Below are positions 7,415 to 14,480 of a stretch of 16,159 bases of DNA, piece after piece. Made by a program: the position numbers and the translations under genes. Each line of letters starts with the position of its first letter. Within the stretch, counting starts at the first letter, position 1. The DNA is taken from positions 1 to 16,159 of the forward strand of contig CAZXWJ010000084.1 of assembly GCA_964644375.1 (NCBI GenBank), written 5' to 3'. The notes under the pieces were generated by a model, which was not told the DNA's origin, did no database searches, and saw nothing but the letters and a program-made list of their open reading frames with translations. The stretch comes from CAYNYM01 sp964644375. Lineage in GTDB: Bacteria > Desulfobacterota > DSM-4660 > Desulfatiglandales > HGW-15.

Positions 7415-7676
7415 CGGACGGCATTCGTGCCGGGGCCTGACCCTCCGAAAAGACCGTCGTTCTAATCCTCAGCCACACAGTGGCGGGTACGAAGCAGGTG
7501 GGCAATGCAGTCGCGACCTTTTTTTAAGGTCGTACGGTGTGCTTTCAGCTCGCGTCCATTGGCACTTTTTCGGGAAAATAGTAGTGTCGAGAGGAGATTG
7601 GTTCAAAGTGAGTTTTCTGCGGCCTTTCGAAACTCTCAGGACTGGTCCACCCTTTTTCGCCACGGTGTTTATCCGT
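7415..7676. other. Spacer with no intact gene
   Basis: Frames here do not resemble known proteins. A perfect inverted repeat CGACCTT-TTTTT-AAGGTCG lies at 7514-7532. The stretch leads directly into the IS91-type fragment and may be eroded element sequence. Confidence 0.4.
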
Positions 7677-7767
7677 CACTATGCCTGCCCCTCTTGTCAT
7701 CAGAAAAGAGTAGTGGCATTCGGGGAGTGGCTTTGTGAGGAGATCCTCAAGGGTCTTCCCCATTGGC
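7677..7767 (+). pseudogene. IS91-family transposase fragment (zinc-binding N-terminal region)
   Basis: The frame reads YACPSCHQKRVVAFGEWLCE followed by EILKGLPH. IS91/IS801-like rolling-circle transposases carry CPSCHQKRVxxFGEWLCEEVLxxVPHR after the first zinc-binding half. About 29 codons match closely; upstream, the expected first cysteine half is absent, and downstream the frame diverges immediately after PH. No catalytic tyrosine region is seen. It is therefore a relic, not an active element. Confidence 0.75.
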
Positions 7768-8600
7768 TCTCACCTTTGATGCCTTAGATTGGTTAGCCGT
7801 CAAGTGTTCGTTTGTTCCCAACACAAGCGATCAGATGGTCGGGTAGTGTGGATACTGCCGTATAGTCCCTTGATGAAGGCGGAAGAAGTCGGGCCAAGTT
7901 GGACTGGTGCCTTGTATCCTGAAATCCGAGAACGGGTTTTATGCCGATCCGCTTAGCCCTGTGGATCTCGCCGGCTGAGCTTGAAATCTGCATGCAGCCG
8001 GAAGGGAGATCCCGACTCTTCGGTAAGTAACTTGTTTCAGGTCGCCTGGGGATCTGACAGGATGTAGATATTTCGGTTCGTTCCATGGTAACTGTTCAGG
8101 TTGTTTAGGCTAAAGGCTATTAGTTTCAGAACCCTTCGCTATCCGCGCATTGATCGAAGCAGAGCGCCCAAAACCTTCTCGGCTTCCACAATACATTTCT
8201 TCTTTGGGGAATTCCCTGGTTGCTCGATATGTGATCACGCATGTTCCCTTCCCGCGGTACCTCACAACCTAAATGCCTACAGCCTATCTAGCTGAGTAGT
8301 TACAAAATGGATTCACGCCCTTCACCCCTGTCATGCATTGAACCACAAACAAAGCCCCACGCCTTTTAGGGTTACAACGCCCATTTCCCGTTTACTGGTA
8401 TCCCGTAAAAAGCGTAGTTCCATCCTGTAGCCTTCGGTGTCTTCACGAATATGGCAATAGGGCCTTCTTTTTCAGGTAAGTCCTGAGTTGGTGTCCGAAT
8501 GCAGCCCCCCCCTCCAGGAGCCGCATGCCGTAGGATCGTGAAGCACAGTTCTTCCTCCCAATTGGAGGCATGAATCATTTTGTCATAACTTTATAGTGCT
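7768..8600. other. Unassigned sequence without intact genes, probable element debris
   Basis: Short frames occur on both strands but none has a credible ribosome-binding site or a recognisable domain. A minus-strand frame of 68 codons (8372-8578, beginning MIHASNWEEELCFTILRHAA) has a protein-like look but no identity I can support. Near its start, on the plus strand, 8517-8550 faintly resembles a group II intron domain V. A run of eight C lies at 8505-8512. Position directly behind the IS91 fragment suggests remnants of mobile DNA. Confidence 0.4.
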
Positions 8601-9013
8601 TTTGTAACGTTGAGCTGCAATTGCAATCTTCCATTGGATTGATAAAGAGGTCAAATCTGTCTTTGAATCTTGTGTGAAGTCAATAAGAGAAACGGTCGAG
8701 CCACCCCATCGTAGTGCTTTAAATTTATTGTATAAAAACTGAGAAAGGAAAGATTTCGAAAGGTAACATTTGAAGGCATAGGAATGAATTCAGTAAAAAA
8801 GTAGTTGGAATAAATGGTAAATTTTACATTTTTATGGTCCCTTATGCGACCACTTTTTTTAGTGTAAAAGGTATATTTTTACGACCTTTTTTGGGGGCGA
8901 TGCCCGAAAAATTTTCCTCAAGCCGGTGGCGAAAACAAAACCTTTTTTTTGTAATTATATTAATTGTTTATTTGTGTCTTTTTAATTCTTGGTTGCGCGG
9001 CAATAACTTTTAC
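8601..9013. other. AT-rich non-coding stretch upstream of the chemotaxis operon
   Basis: Base composition drops clearly in G+C relative to neighbours, with many T and A runs. Several overlapping inverted repeats are present: AAATG..TAAA with TTTACATTT (about 8812-8832), CACT/AGTG (8851-8864), GTAAAA/TTTTAC (8864-8882) and AAAAGG/CCTTTT followed by T (8866-8892). The last could end transcription from upstream. A 60-codon frame at 8834-9016 with one hydrophobic segment has no ribosome-binding site and is not called. Confidence 0.5.
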
Positions 9014-9040
9014 TAAAGTTTCACATGCGTCTGTCGATAT
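9014..9040 (+). promoter_or_regulatory. Sigma-28 (FliA) promoter
   Basis: TAAAGTTT (9014-9021), 11 bases, then GTCGATAT (9033-9040). The sigma-28 consensus is TAAAGTTT-N11-GCCGATAA; the -35 is identical, the spacer exact and the -10 matches 6 of 8. It lies about 110 bases before the sCache gene and points at the chemotaxis pair, the class of genes FliA normally controls. Confidence 0.8.
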
Positions 9041-9149
9041 TGCTAGCGGCTGCAAGCAGACAGAGATCTTTGAAGTACCCATGGAACTCGTTCCAACTGC
9101 CATCATGCCGCGAGGAATTTAATAATCACATTGATAAGGAGAATACGTA

Positions 9150-9650
9150 ATGAAAAAGACAGTTGGTTTTATGGCCCTTTTTGTTTTTATGATCACAATG
9201 TCGGCTATGGTATTTGCCGCCCATGACCGCGCTACACCTAAAGAGATAGTGCAGAAGGTCAATGAGGCGGTGGTGCTGGTCCAGGAAAAAGGAGAAGGCG
9301 CTTACGATATATTGAGGGATAAAAACGGCCCTTTTATATGGAAAGACGCCTATGTGTTCGTGCAGGATGTCGACGGGAATATGCTCATGCACCCCTTTAA
9401 CCGAAAATTGGACGGCCGGAACATGATGGGTGTGAAGGATGCTAAGGGCAAACTTTTCACCGCCGAACAGGTCGCCATCGTCAAGGGTCCGTCCGGTGAG
9501 GGGTGGATTGAATATTGGTGGATTAAACCCAACGAGAAAAAACCCTCCCAGAAGGTCAGCTATATCAAGTTAGTTCCGGGCACAAAATACTGGGTTGGCG
9601 CCGGAATATTCGATATGTCCAAGGAAGAGGCTGAAAACGCGAGTAAATAA
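9150..9650 (+). CDS. Secreted single-Cache-domain (sCache_2-like) periplasmic sensor protein
   Basis: 166 residues: a cleavable signal peptide (hydrophobic core 5-21, cleavage near VFA-AHD, 21-26) followed by one extracytoplasmic Cache domain. Family hallmarks are DVDGNMLMHPFNRKLDGRNM (about 75-94), VKDAKGKLF, then SGEGWIEYWWIKP and KVSYIKLVPGTKYWVGAGI. Cache domains bind small molecules such as carboxylates and amino acids. No transmembrane helix or output domain follows, so it must act through a partner. The MCP gene starts 65 bases downstream on the same strand, and both lie behind a sigma-28 promoter. Shine-Dalgarno AAGGAG precedes the ATG by 8 bases. Role as a ligand-sensing partner of the MCP is inference. 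Confidence 0.88.
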   Translation: MKKTVGFMALFVFMITMSAMVFAAHDRATPKEIVQKVNEAVVLVQEKGEGAYDILRDKNGPFIWKDAYVFVQDVDGNMLMHPFNRKLDGRNMMGVKDAKGKLFTAEQVAIVKGPSGEGWIEYWWIKPNEKKPSQKVSYIKLVPGTKYWVGAGIFDMSKEEAENASK

Positions 9651-9715
9651 CCAAAAATATAGGGAAGGTTGGCTCATAGGCCCCCATCTAACTGCTTTTG
9701 TCGAAAGGACAGGTT

Positions 9716-11638
9716 ATGTTTTATTTCAAAACGATAAGGTCAAAAATTATCGTACTGCTCTCATTGGGGTTACTCATCATCGTGTTGAACGCAGGCGCGG
9801 ATGGGTATAAAACCAGCCTAAAGGATCAAAATACTGATCTGAGCAACCAAAGCCAGGCTATCCAGCTCTATGTGCTGGATAGCCTTATGGCTGAGGAGCA
9901 ATTTGTCAATCGGCGCGATCCTGAGATTCTCAAGGAAGTTAATCAGTCCAACGCCCTGCTTTTGGAAACCATGAAGAAACTCCAATCCTCATCTCAGGAT
10001 GCCCGGATAGGGGGAATCGCCGATGATCTGATTAAAGCTCAGGGCGAGCATCAAGAGCTTTTCAAGAGTATCGGCGCCAATCTTGAGGCCATGGACCAGG
10101 CCTGGTTGAGTCTGAACGCCAAGACCTCAGAGACAGGCGCTTTGTTGCTCAAAATCGTCGATACGATCGCCACCGAAGAAACCAACAAGATCATGCAGGG
10201 TGATTCCCTCGCTGAGGGTGAGATCGCTCTGCGGGATTTGATTAAAGACCTGTTGATAGGCATCAATGCGAAGGTTCAGAATATCCAAGAATTGTTTGTC
10301 TCGGGCGATAGCCAGCGATTTGAACAACGCGCCCAGGAACTGGGAAAGCGGCTTGCGAAAGAGAATAAAAACGTGAATCTGGCTTTTCAGGGAAATGACT
10401 TGTCCACATACGCCGTCGATTGGTCGAAAGCAGATGCAATAATCCACGATCTCGAGTTCGATGAGCAGGCGATTTTCACGACATGGCAAAAAAAGAAGAC
10501 ACAGGCCGCTGACCTTACCGCTGTGGTGGGTAAAGTCAGGGAACTGGCCCTGTCCATCGCGAATACCGTCGAAGAAAATATCAAGAAATATGACCGCCTC
10601 GGAAATCGGATCGGCTGGTCTGTAACCTCGGTTGGCGCCCTGCTATTTATTTTGCTCGGCGTCTTTGTTGTCCGTTCGACCCAGAAGGCTTTGAAACTCA
10701 CTATCGAAAGACTTGGTCGTATGTCAGACGTTGTGGCCGGCGCGGCGGATCAGGTCTCCAGCTCCAGCCAAGCCGCAAGCGACGGGGCCTCGGAACAGGC
10801 CGCGTCCGTTGAGGAAACGTCATCATCTCTGGAAGAGATGGCTTCCATGACCAAGCAGACCGCCGGCAATGCCCATCAGGCTGACACCCTCATGAATGAG
10901 GCCAGCCGGATCGTGACGCAGGCCGACGACACTATGGCGGAACTTACCGTTTCCATGAAGAACGTCTCCAAGGCGAGCGAGGAAACATCCAAGATTATTA
11001 AAACCATCGATGAAATAGCCTTTCAGACCAACCTCCTTGCTCTTAACGCCGCGGTTGAAGCCGCCAGAGCCGGTGAGGCGGGCGCGGGTTTTGCCGTGGT
11101 AGCCGATGAAGTTCGAAATCTTGCCATGCGCGCCGCCGAGGCCGCCAGAAACACAGCGTCTCTGATTGAAGAGTCTTCAGTAAAGGTCAATAACGGCGTG
11201 GCGCTGGTTAACAAAAGCAACGACGCTTTCAAACAAGTGACCACCAGTTCTGCCAAAGTAGCGGCACTGATAGGAGAAATCGCGTCGGCTTCCAGTGAAC
11301 AGGCGCAAGGCATCGAGCAGGTAAACAAGGCGACTGCCCAGATGGATCAGGTGATCCAGAAAAACGCAGCCAACGCCGAGGAATCAGCTGCAGCCAGCGA
11401 GGAGATGAAAGGACAAGTCGAGCAGTTGCATGAAATGGTCGGAGATTTGAATGAGCTGGTTGGCGGCCGTGCCAATGCGGATAAGGCACCGGTTAACCGG
11501 GAGAAAGAGTCCAACCTGTCGGTTCATGCGGCTCCCCGACATGGATCAAAAAATACAAAAGTTCAACTTTCAAGAACGTATGAAATGAAGCCGGAACATA
11601 TAATCCCCATGGATGCATACGATTTCAAGGATTTCTAA
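9716..11638 (+). CDS. Transmembrane methyl-accepting chemotaxis protein
   Basis: Chemoreceptor of 640 residues. TM1 is about 9-29, a periplasmic helical region covers about 30-298 (four-helix-bundle or helical-bimodular type by length), and TM2 is about 299-321. The cytoplasmic signalling domain has the hairpin tip EIAFQTNLLALNAAVEAARA starting at E433 and continuing GEAGAGFAVVADEVRNLA, which binds CheA and CheW. Gln/Glu-rich methylation helices flank it (for example SEQAASVEETSSSLEEM). No clear full-length HAMP is seen; TM2 runs into the signalling coiled coil after about 20 residues. The C-terminus is a flexible linker ending in DFKDF, matching the x-aromatic-x-x-aromatic pentapeptide that tethers CheR/CheB. 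ATG 9716 has AAGGA six bases upstream and is preferred to TTG 9698. It is probably cotranscribed with the sCache gene. Confidence 0.93.
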   Translation: MFYFKTIRSKIIVLLSLGLLIIVLNAGADGYKTSLKDQNTDLSNQSQAIQLYVLDSLMAEEQFVNRRDPEILKEVNQSNALLLETMKKLQSSSQDARIGGIADDLIKAQGEHQELFKSIGANLEAMDQAWLSLNAKTSETGALLLKIVDTIATEETNKIMQGDSLAEGEIALRDLIKDLLIGINAKVQNIQELFVSGDSQRFEQRAQELGKRLAKENKNVNLAFQGNDLSTYAVDWSKADAIIHDLEFDEQAIFTTWQKKKTQAADLTAVVGKVRELALSIANTVEENIKKYDRLGNRIGWSVTSVGALLFILLGVFVVRSTQKALKLTIERLGRMSDVVAGAADQVSSSSQAASDGASEQAASVEETSSSLEEMASMTKQTAGNAHQADTLMNEASRIVTQADDTMAELTVSMKNVSKASEETSKIIKTIDEIAFQTNLLALNAAVEAARAGEAGAGFAVVADEVRNLAMRAAEAARNTASLIEESSVKVNNGVALVNKSNDAFKQVTTSSAKVAALIGEIASASSEQAQGIEQVNKATAQMDQVIQKNAANAEESAAASEEMKGQVEQLHEMVGDLNELVGGRANADKAPVNREKESNLSVHAAPRHGSKNTKVQLSRTYEMKPEHIIPMDAYDFKDF

Positions 11639-11653
11639 AAAATCCCCCCATAA

Positions 11654-11698
11654 CGTAATAACAACAAAGCGGGTCTATCCCGCTTTGTTGTTATTACG
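11654..11698. terminator. Long perfect hairpin after the MCP gene
   Basis: A perfect 20-bp stem, left arm CGTAATAACAACAAAGCGGG (11654-11673), five-base loop TCTAT, right arm 11679-11698. It lies 16 bases after the MCP stop. The arm is T-rich but no separate U-tract follows. It probably ends the chemotaxis transcript or protects its 3' end. Confidence 0.75.
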
Positions 11699-11757
11699 CT
11701 CAAGGTTGCACCGCAGATTCGACCATCATCTATATCAATTGTTTTTGAAGATGGCCT

Positions 11758-11838
11758 GGAATTGTCCCTAAAATAAAAATCTGATTTTAGATGCCCGATG
11801 ATTGGTTCCATTGACCACCCTTTTCTCAGATATGCTCG
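11758..11838 (-). pseudogene. IS5-type transposase fragment
   Basis: Read on the minus strand, the frame gives AYLRKGWSMEPIIGHLKSDF. IS5-family transposases carry RR..IEPVIGHLKSD just after the catalytic region, with E of this motif being the DDE glutamate region. Only about 20-27 codons are recognisable; both ends run into unrelated sequence and stops. It is an eroded relic. Confidence 0.55.
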
Positions 11839-12184
11839 AATCCAGTTCGCCGGCCTTTATCTTCTGAACCTCCTCTGTTCGCCTCTGGATATACACCTAC
11901 AGCATCATGCGGTTGATTCTGCGTGACACAGAACGGTGAGTCCCCTCGTGTAGTCTGAACGTTCTTCTTACCTCACCGGTTAAAAACCTTTGATTTTTTA
12001 TTTCAATGTTGATATATGGCTTATGTCGGATGAGATATATGGCGCGTTTTCTATATAACGCCTAGCCAGTATTATCGGACCTTCGGCGCAGTATAACTTA
12101 AATATGCCTCGACCAATATTTAGCGGTAAAATCAAAAATGAGTATAAATGGTGAGGAGATATCATTGATTTTGGAGGTGACACG
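11839..12184. promoter_or_regulatory. Leader of the Mo/W-enzyme gene with repeats
   Basis: No gene is seen. GATATATGGC occurs twice in direct orientation (12011-12020 and 12034-12043), 23 bases apart. GCGTT/AACGC arms (12044-12048, 12057-12061) enclose TATATAACG (12052-12060), which equals one half of a ModE operator; the other half is not at the expected distance. A strong Shine-Dalgarno GGAGGTGA (12173-12180) stands 4 bases before the enzyme's ATG, implying efficient translation. Confidence 0.4.
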
Positions 12185-14236
12185 ATGGAAATAATTAAGA
12201 CGGATTGTGGTTTATGCATCAATTGCTGCGGCATCAATGCCTATGTGGAAGACGGCAAACTGGTCAAAGTAGAGGGCATGGAGGAGCACTGGCTGAACAA
12301 GGGCGAGTTGTGCCCGAAAGGCGAACAGCTCGTGGACTTGCTTTATTCGCCTGCCCGCTTGAAATACCCCATGAAGAAGGTCAACGGACGTTTTCAGAGA
12401 ATATCTTGGGACGATGCCTTAGGGGAGATAGGGTCTAAGTTGCAGGAATTAAAGGATACATACGGAGCCCACACACTGGCCACCTGGACCGGTTCGGTGG
12501 GCGTCGAACATTTTGAGATGGCGGCCTTTAACCAACGGTTTCGGGGGGCCTATGGCACTCCCAATTTCTTTAATGCCGAAGGCATCTGTTTCCGCACCCG
12601 TATTCTTTCGCGCCAGATCACCTTTGGCCGCTATCCAGTGGAAGAACCTGTGAACGCCAATTGTATTATTCTCTGGGGTCGTAATCCTGATGAAAGCTAC
12701 TGGCCTGTAGGCAGACAGGTCCGTGAAAGGGTGGAGGCCGGAGCAAAGCTCATTACTATTGACCCACGGCGTATTCCCATATCCAAGTTGGGGATCTATC
12801 TGCAGCCCCGTCCCGGTACCGACGGCGCTATTGCTCTGGCCATGATGAACGTCATCATCGAGGAACACCTGTATGATAAGGATTTTGTGGATAAGTACAC
12901 CACAGGTTTTGACAGGTTGGTGGAGCACGTCAAACAATATACGCCTGAAAAGGCCGAGACCATAAGTAGCGTACCAGCCGCGGAAATAAGACGTGTGGCA
13001 CGCATCTTTGCAACCACGAAAAACGCCTGCATCCTGGAAGGAGTAGGTCACATGAATCAGTTCACCAATGGCCTTCAGACGAATAGGGCCTATTCGATAT
13101 TGATGTCCATCACCGGAAATATTGACGTACCTGGCGGGTGGGTCACCTGTCCTCAGGTCCGCCTTGCAGACCTCCGTCTGCCTGTAGACGAACACCCGCT
13201 TGGGTACGAAGAATATCCCATTTTCCACCAGTTCGGCAAGCGCCCGCCCCCGTACGGCTCTGCATCTTTACTGACGGAGACGATGAAATCGGAGAAGCCT
13301 TACCCAATAAAGGCCTTTATATCGTCCGGCAGTAACCCGGCCGTGACCTTTCCGGATACCAATCTTCTTCTCGAGGGTATAAAGAATCTGGAGCTATTTG
13401 TTAGTATAGATCCCAACATGACCGAAACAGGACAGCTTGCCGATTATGTCCTGCCGGCCTGTACATTCCTGGAAGAGACCGGTATTGGCGGCTTCCCCTA
13501 TGGCATATCATATTGTGAGCCGTATATCATGCTGCGCAAAAAGGTTGTCGAACCACTTTATGAGAGCAAGCCCATCTGGCTGATCTGGAGCGAACTGGGC
13601 CGTAAGATGGGTTACGCTGAGCATTTTCCGTGGAACACCGATGAAGAAGTGGCAGAATACTTTTTTTCAACAAGCGGTGTCAGCGTCAAGGACCTGACGG
13701 ATCATCCTGAGGGTGTCTATTTCGGTGAAAAGGAATACAAGCTCTATGAGAAAAAGGGTTTTGGAACCGCAAGCGGGAAAATAGAGCTATTCTCCGCACG
13801 GATGGAAGAGCTGGGCTTTCCGGGGCTCCCAGGACACATGGAACCGCAGCAGAGCACCGTTGCAAATCCTGAAATAGTCAAGCAATATCCGGAAATCCTT
13901 CTCACCGGCAACCGGCAGGTGGAATTTATAGATGCGCAGATGCATGATGTGTCTGCCATGAGAGTGAGAGTACCCAACGCGGAAGCTGAGGTAAATCCTA
14001 TCACAGCCGCAAAATACGGGATCATGCACGGTGAGTTGATCGCAGTTGAAACTCCCAGGGGCTCAATAAAGCTAAAGGCGAATGTCACGCAGGATATTAA
14101 GCCGGGCGTCGTGTCGGTGCCTCACGGTTGGGCGGAAGCGAACTGTAATATACTCCTGGACGCCAAATTAGTGGATCCTGTCTCAGGCTATATCACATTG
14201 AACAGCGTCGCCTGTCGTGTTATAAAATTAGCTTAG
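12185..14236 (+). CDS. Molybdopterin (Mo/W-bisPGD) oxidoreductase-family enzyme, DMSO reductase superfamily
   Basis: Cytoplasmic enzyme of 683 residues with no Tat signal. The N-terminal [4Fe-4S] site is C8-x2-C11-x3-C15-x27-C43, followed by K45, and SWDDALGEI (74-82) is the usual next motif. The likely metal ligand is C135 in AEGICFRTR. Later motifs are WGRNP, ITIDPRR, RPGTDGAIALAMMNVII, TGNIDVPGGW, SGSNPAV, LADYVLPACTFLE and the C-terminal molydop-binding domain ending near VSVPHGW. Overall layout and length resemble acetylene hydratase and small formate dehydrogenase catalytic subunits. However, I12 stands where acetylene hydratase has catalytic Asp13, and C135 is followed by F rather than the His of formate dehydrogenases. 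No electron-transfer or membrane subunit is adjacent; the next same-strand gene is FmdE-like. Substrate and reaction are unknown. Confidence 0.9.
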   Translation: MEIIKTDCGLCINCCGINAYVEDGKLVKVEGMEEHWLNKGELCPKGEQLVDLLYSPARLKYPMKKVNGRFQRISWDDALGEIGSKLQELKDTYGAHTLATWTGSVGVEHFEMAAFNQRFRGAYGTPNFFNAEGICFRTRILSRQITFGRYPVEEPVNANCIILWGRNPDESYWPVGRQVRERVEAGAKLITIDPRRIPISKLGIYLQPRPGTDGAIALAMMNVIIEEHLYDKDFVDKYTTGFDRLVEHVKQYTPEKAETISSVPAAEIRRVARIFATTKNACILEGVGHMNQFTNGLQTNRAYSILMSITGNIDVPGGWVTCPQVRLADLRLPVDEHPLGYEEYPIFHQFGKRPPPYGSASLLTETMKSEKPYPIKAFISSGSNPAVTFPDTNLLLEGIKNLELFVSIDPNMTETGQLADYVLPACTFLEETGIGGFPYGISYCEPYIMLRKKVVEPLYESKPIWLIWSELGRKMGYAEHFPWNTDEEVAEYFFSTSGVSVKDLTDHPEGVYFGEKEYKLYEKKGFGTASGKIELFSARMEELGFPGLPGHMEPQQSTVANPEIVKQYPEILLTGNRQVEFIDAQMHDVSAMRVRVPNAEAEVNPITAAKYGIMHGELIAVETPRGSIKLKANVTQDIKPGVVSVPHGWAEANCNILLDAKLVDPVSGYITLNSVACRVIKLA

Positions 14237-14304
14237 TGAGTCCGACCGATGCTAGACGTGTCATGTGTGACTTTGGGACCACGATTACCTGCTTGAGTCC
14301 TCAT

Positions 14305-14323
14305 ACAGGTATCCTGTTTTTTC
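14305..14323 (+). terminator. Short hairpin with U-tract after the Mo/W-enzyme gene
   Basis: ACAGG-TAT-CCTGT (14305-14317) is followed by a T run continuing to 14322. It lies about 70 bases after the stop. The stem is only 5 bp, so termination would be weak. Confidence 0.4.
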
Positions 14324-14358
14324 CCTTTTTGTCATCAGAAATTTGTAGCTGAGGTCGT

Positions 14359-14394
14359 GCAACGGCTTTCTGTGTGAAACCGGAAAGCCGTTGC
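14359..14394. terminator. Stable hairpin between the Mo/W-enzyme and fmdE-like genes
   Basis: GCAACGGCTTTC (14359-14370) pairs perfectly with GAAAGCCGTTGC (14383-14394) across a 12-base loop. No U-tract follows. It may attenuate read-through into the fmdE-like gene or stabilise the upstream mRNA end. Confidence 0.5.
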
Positions 14395-14480
14395 CCACCG
14401 CTATCCCACGTCCGGCATGCCAAAGATTCAAATATATAAAAAAGACATAACAAGTCTTTTAAACCTAAGAGGTCATTAAA

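Noticed and set aside
8834..9016. 60-codon frame with one hydrophobic segment
   Set aside because: It lies in T-rich DNA where hydrophobic codons arise by composition, lacks a Shine-Dalgarno, and its end overlaps the FliA -35 box.
7415..9149. tRNA, rRNA or CRISPR array in the long gene-free stretch
   Set aside because: No cloverleaf with a T-loop GTTCRANNC, no rRNA signature and no regularly spaced repeats were seen.
9698..9715. TTG start for the MCP
   Set aside because: It would place the Shine-Dalgarno AAGGA inside the gene; ATG 9716 has correct spacing.
12138..12194. 18-codon leader ORF overlapping the Mo/W-enzyme start
   Set aside because: No ribosome-binding site of its own; its end coincides with the strong Shine-Dalgarno and start of the real gene by chance.
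12185..14236. Naming the Mo/W enzyme acetylene hydratase or formate dehydrogenase
   Set aside because: The catalytic Asp after the second cluster cysteine (acetylene hydratase) and the His after the metal-ligand Cys/Sec (formate dehydrogenase) are both missing.
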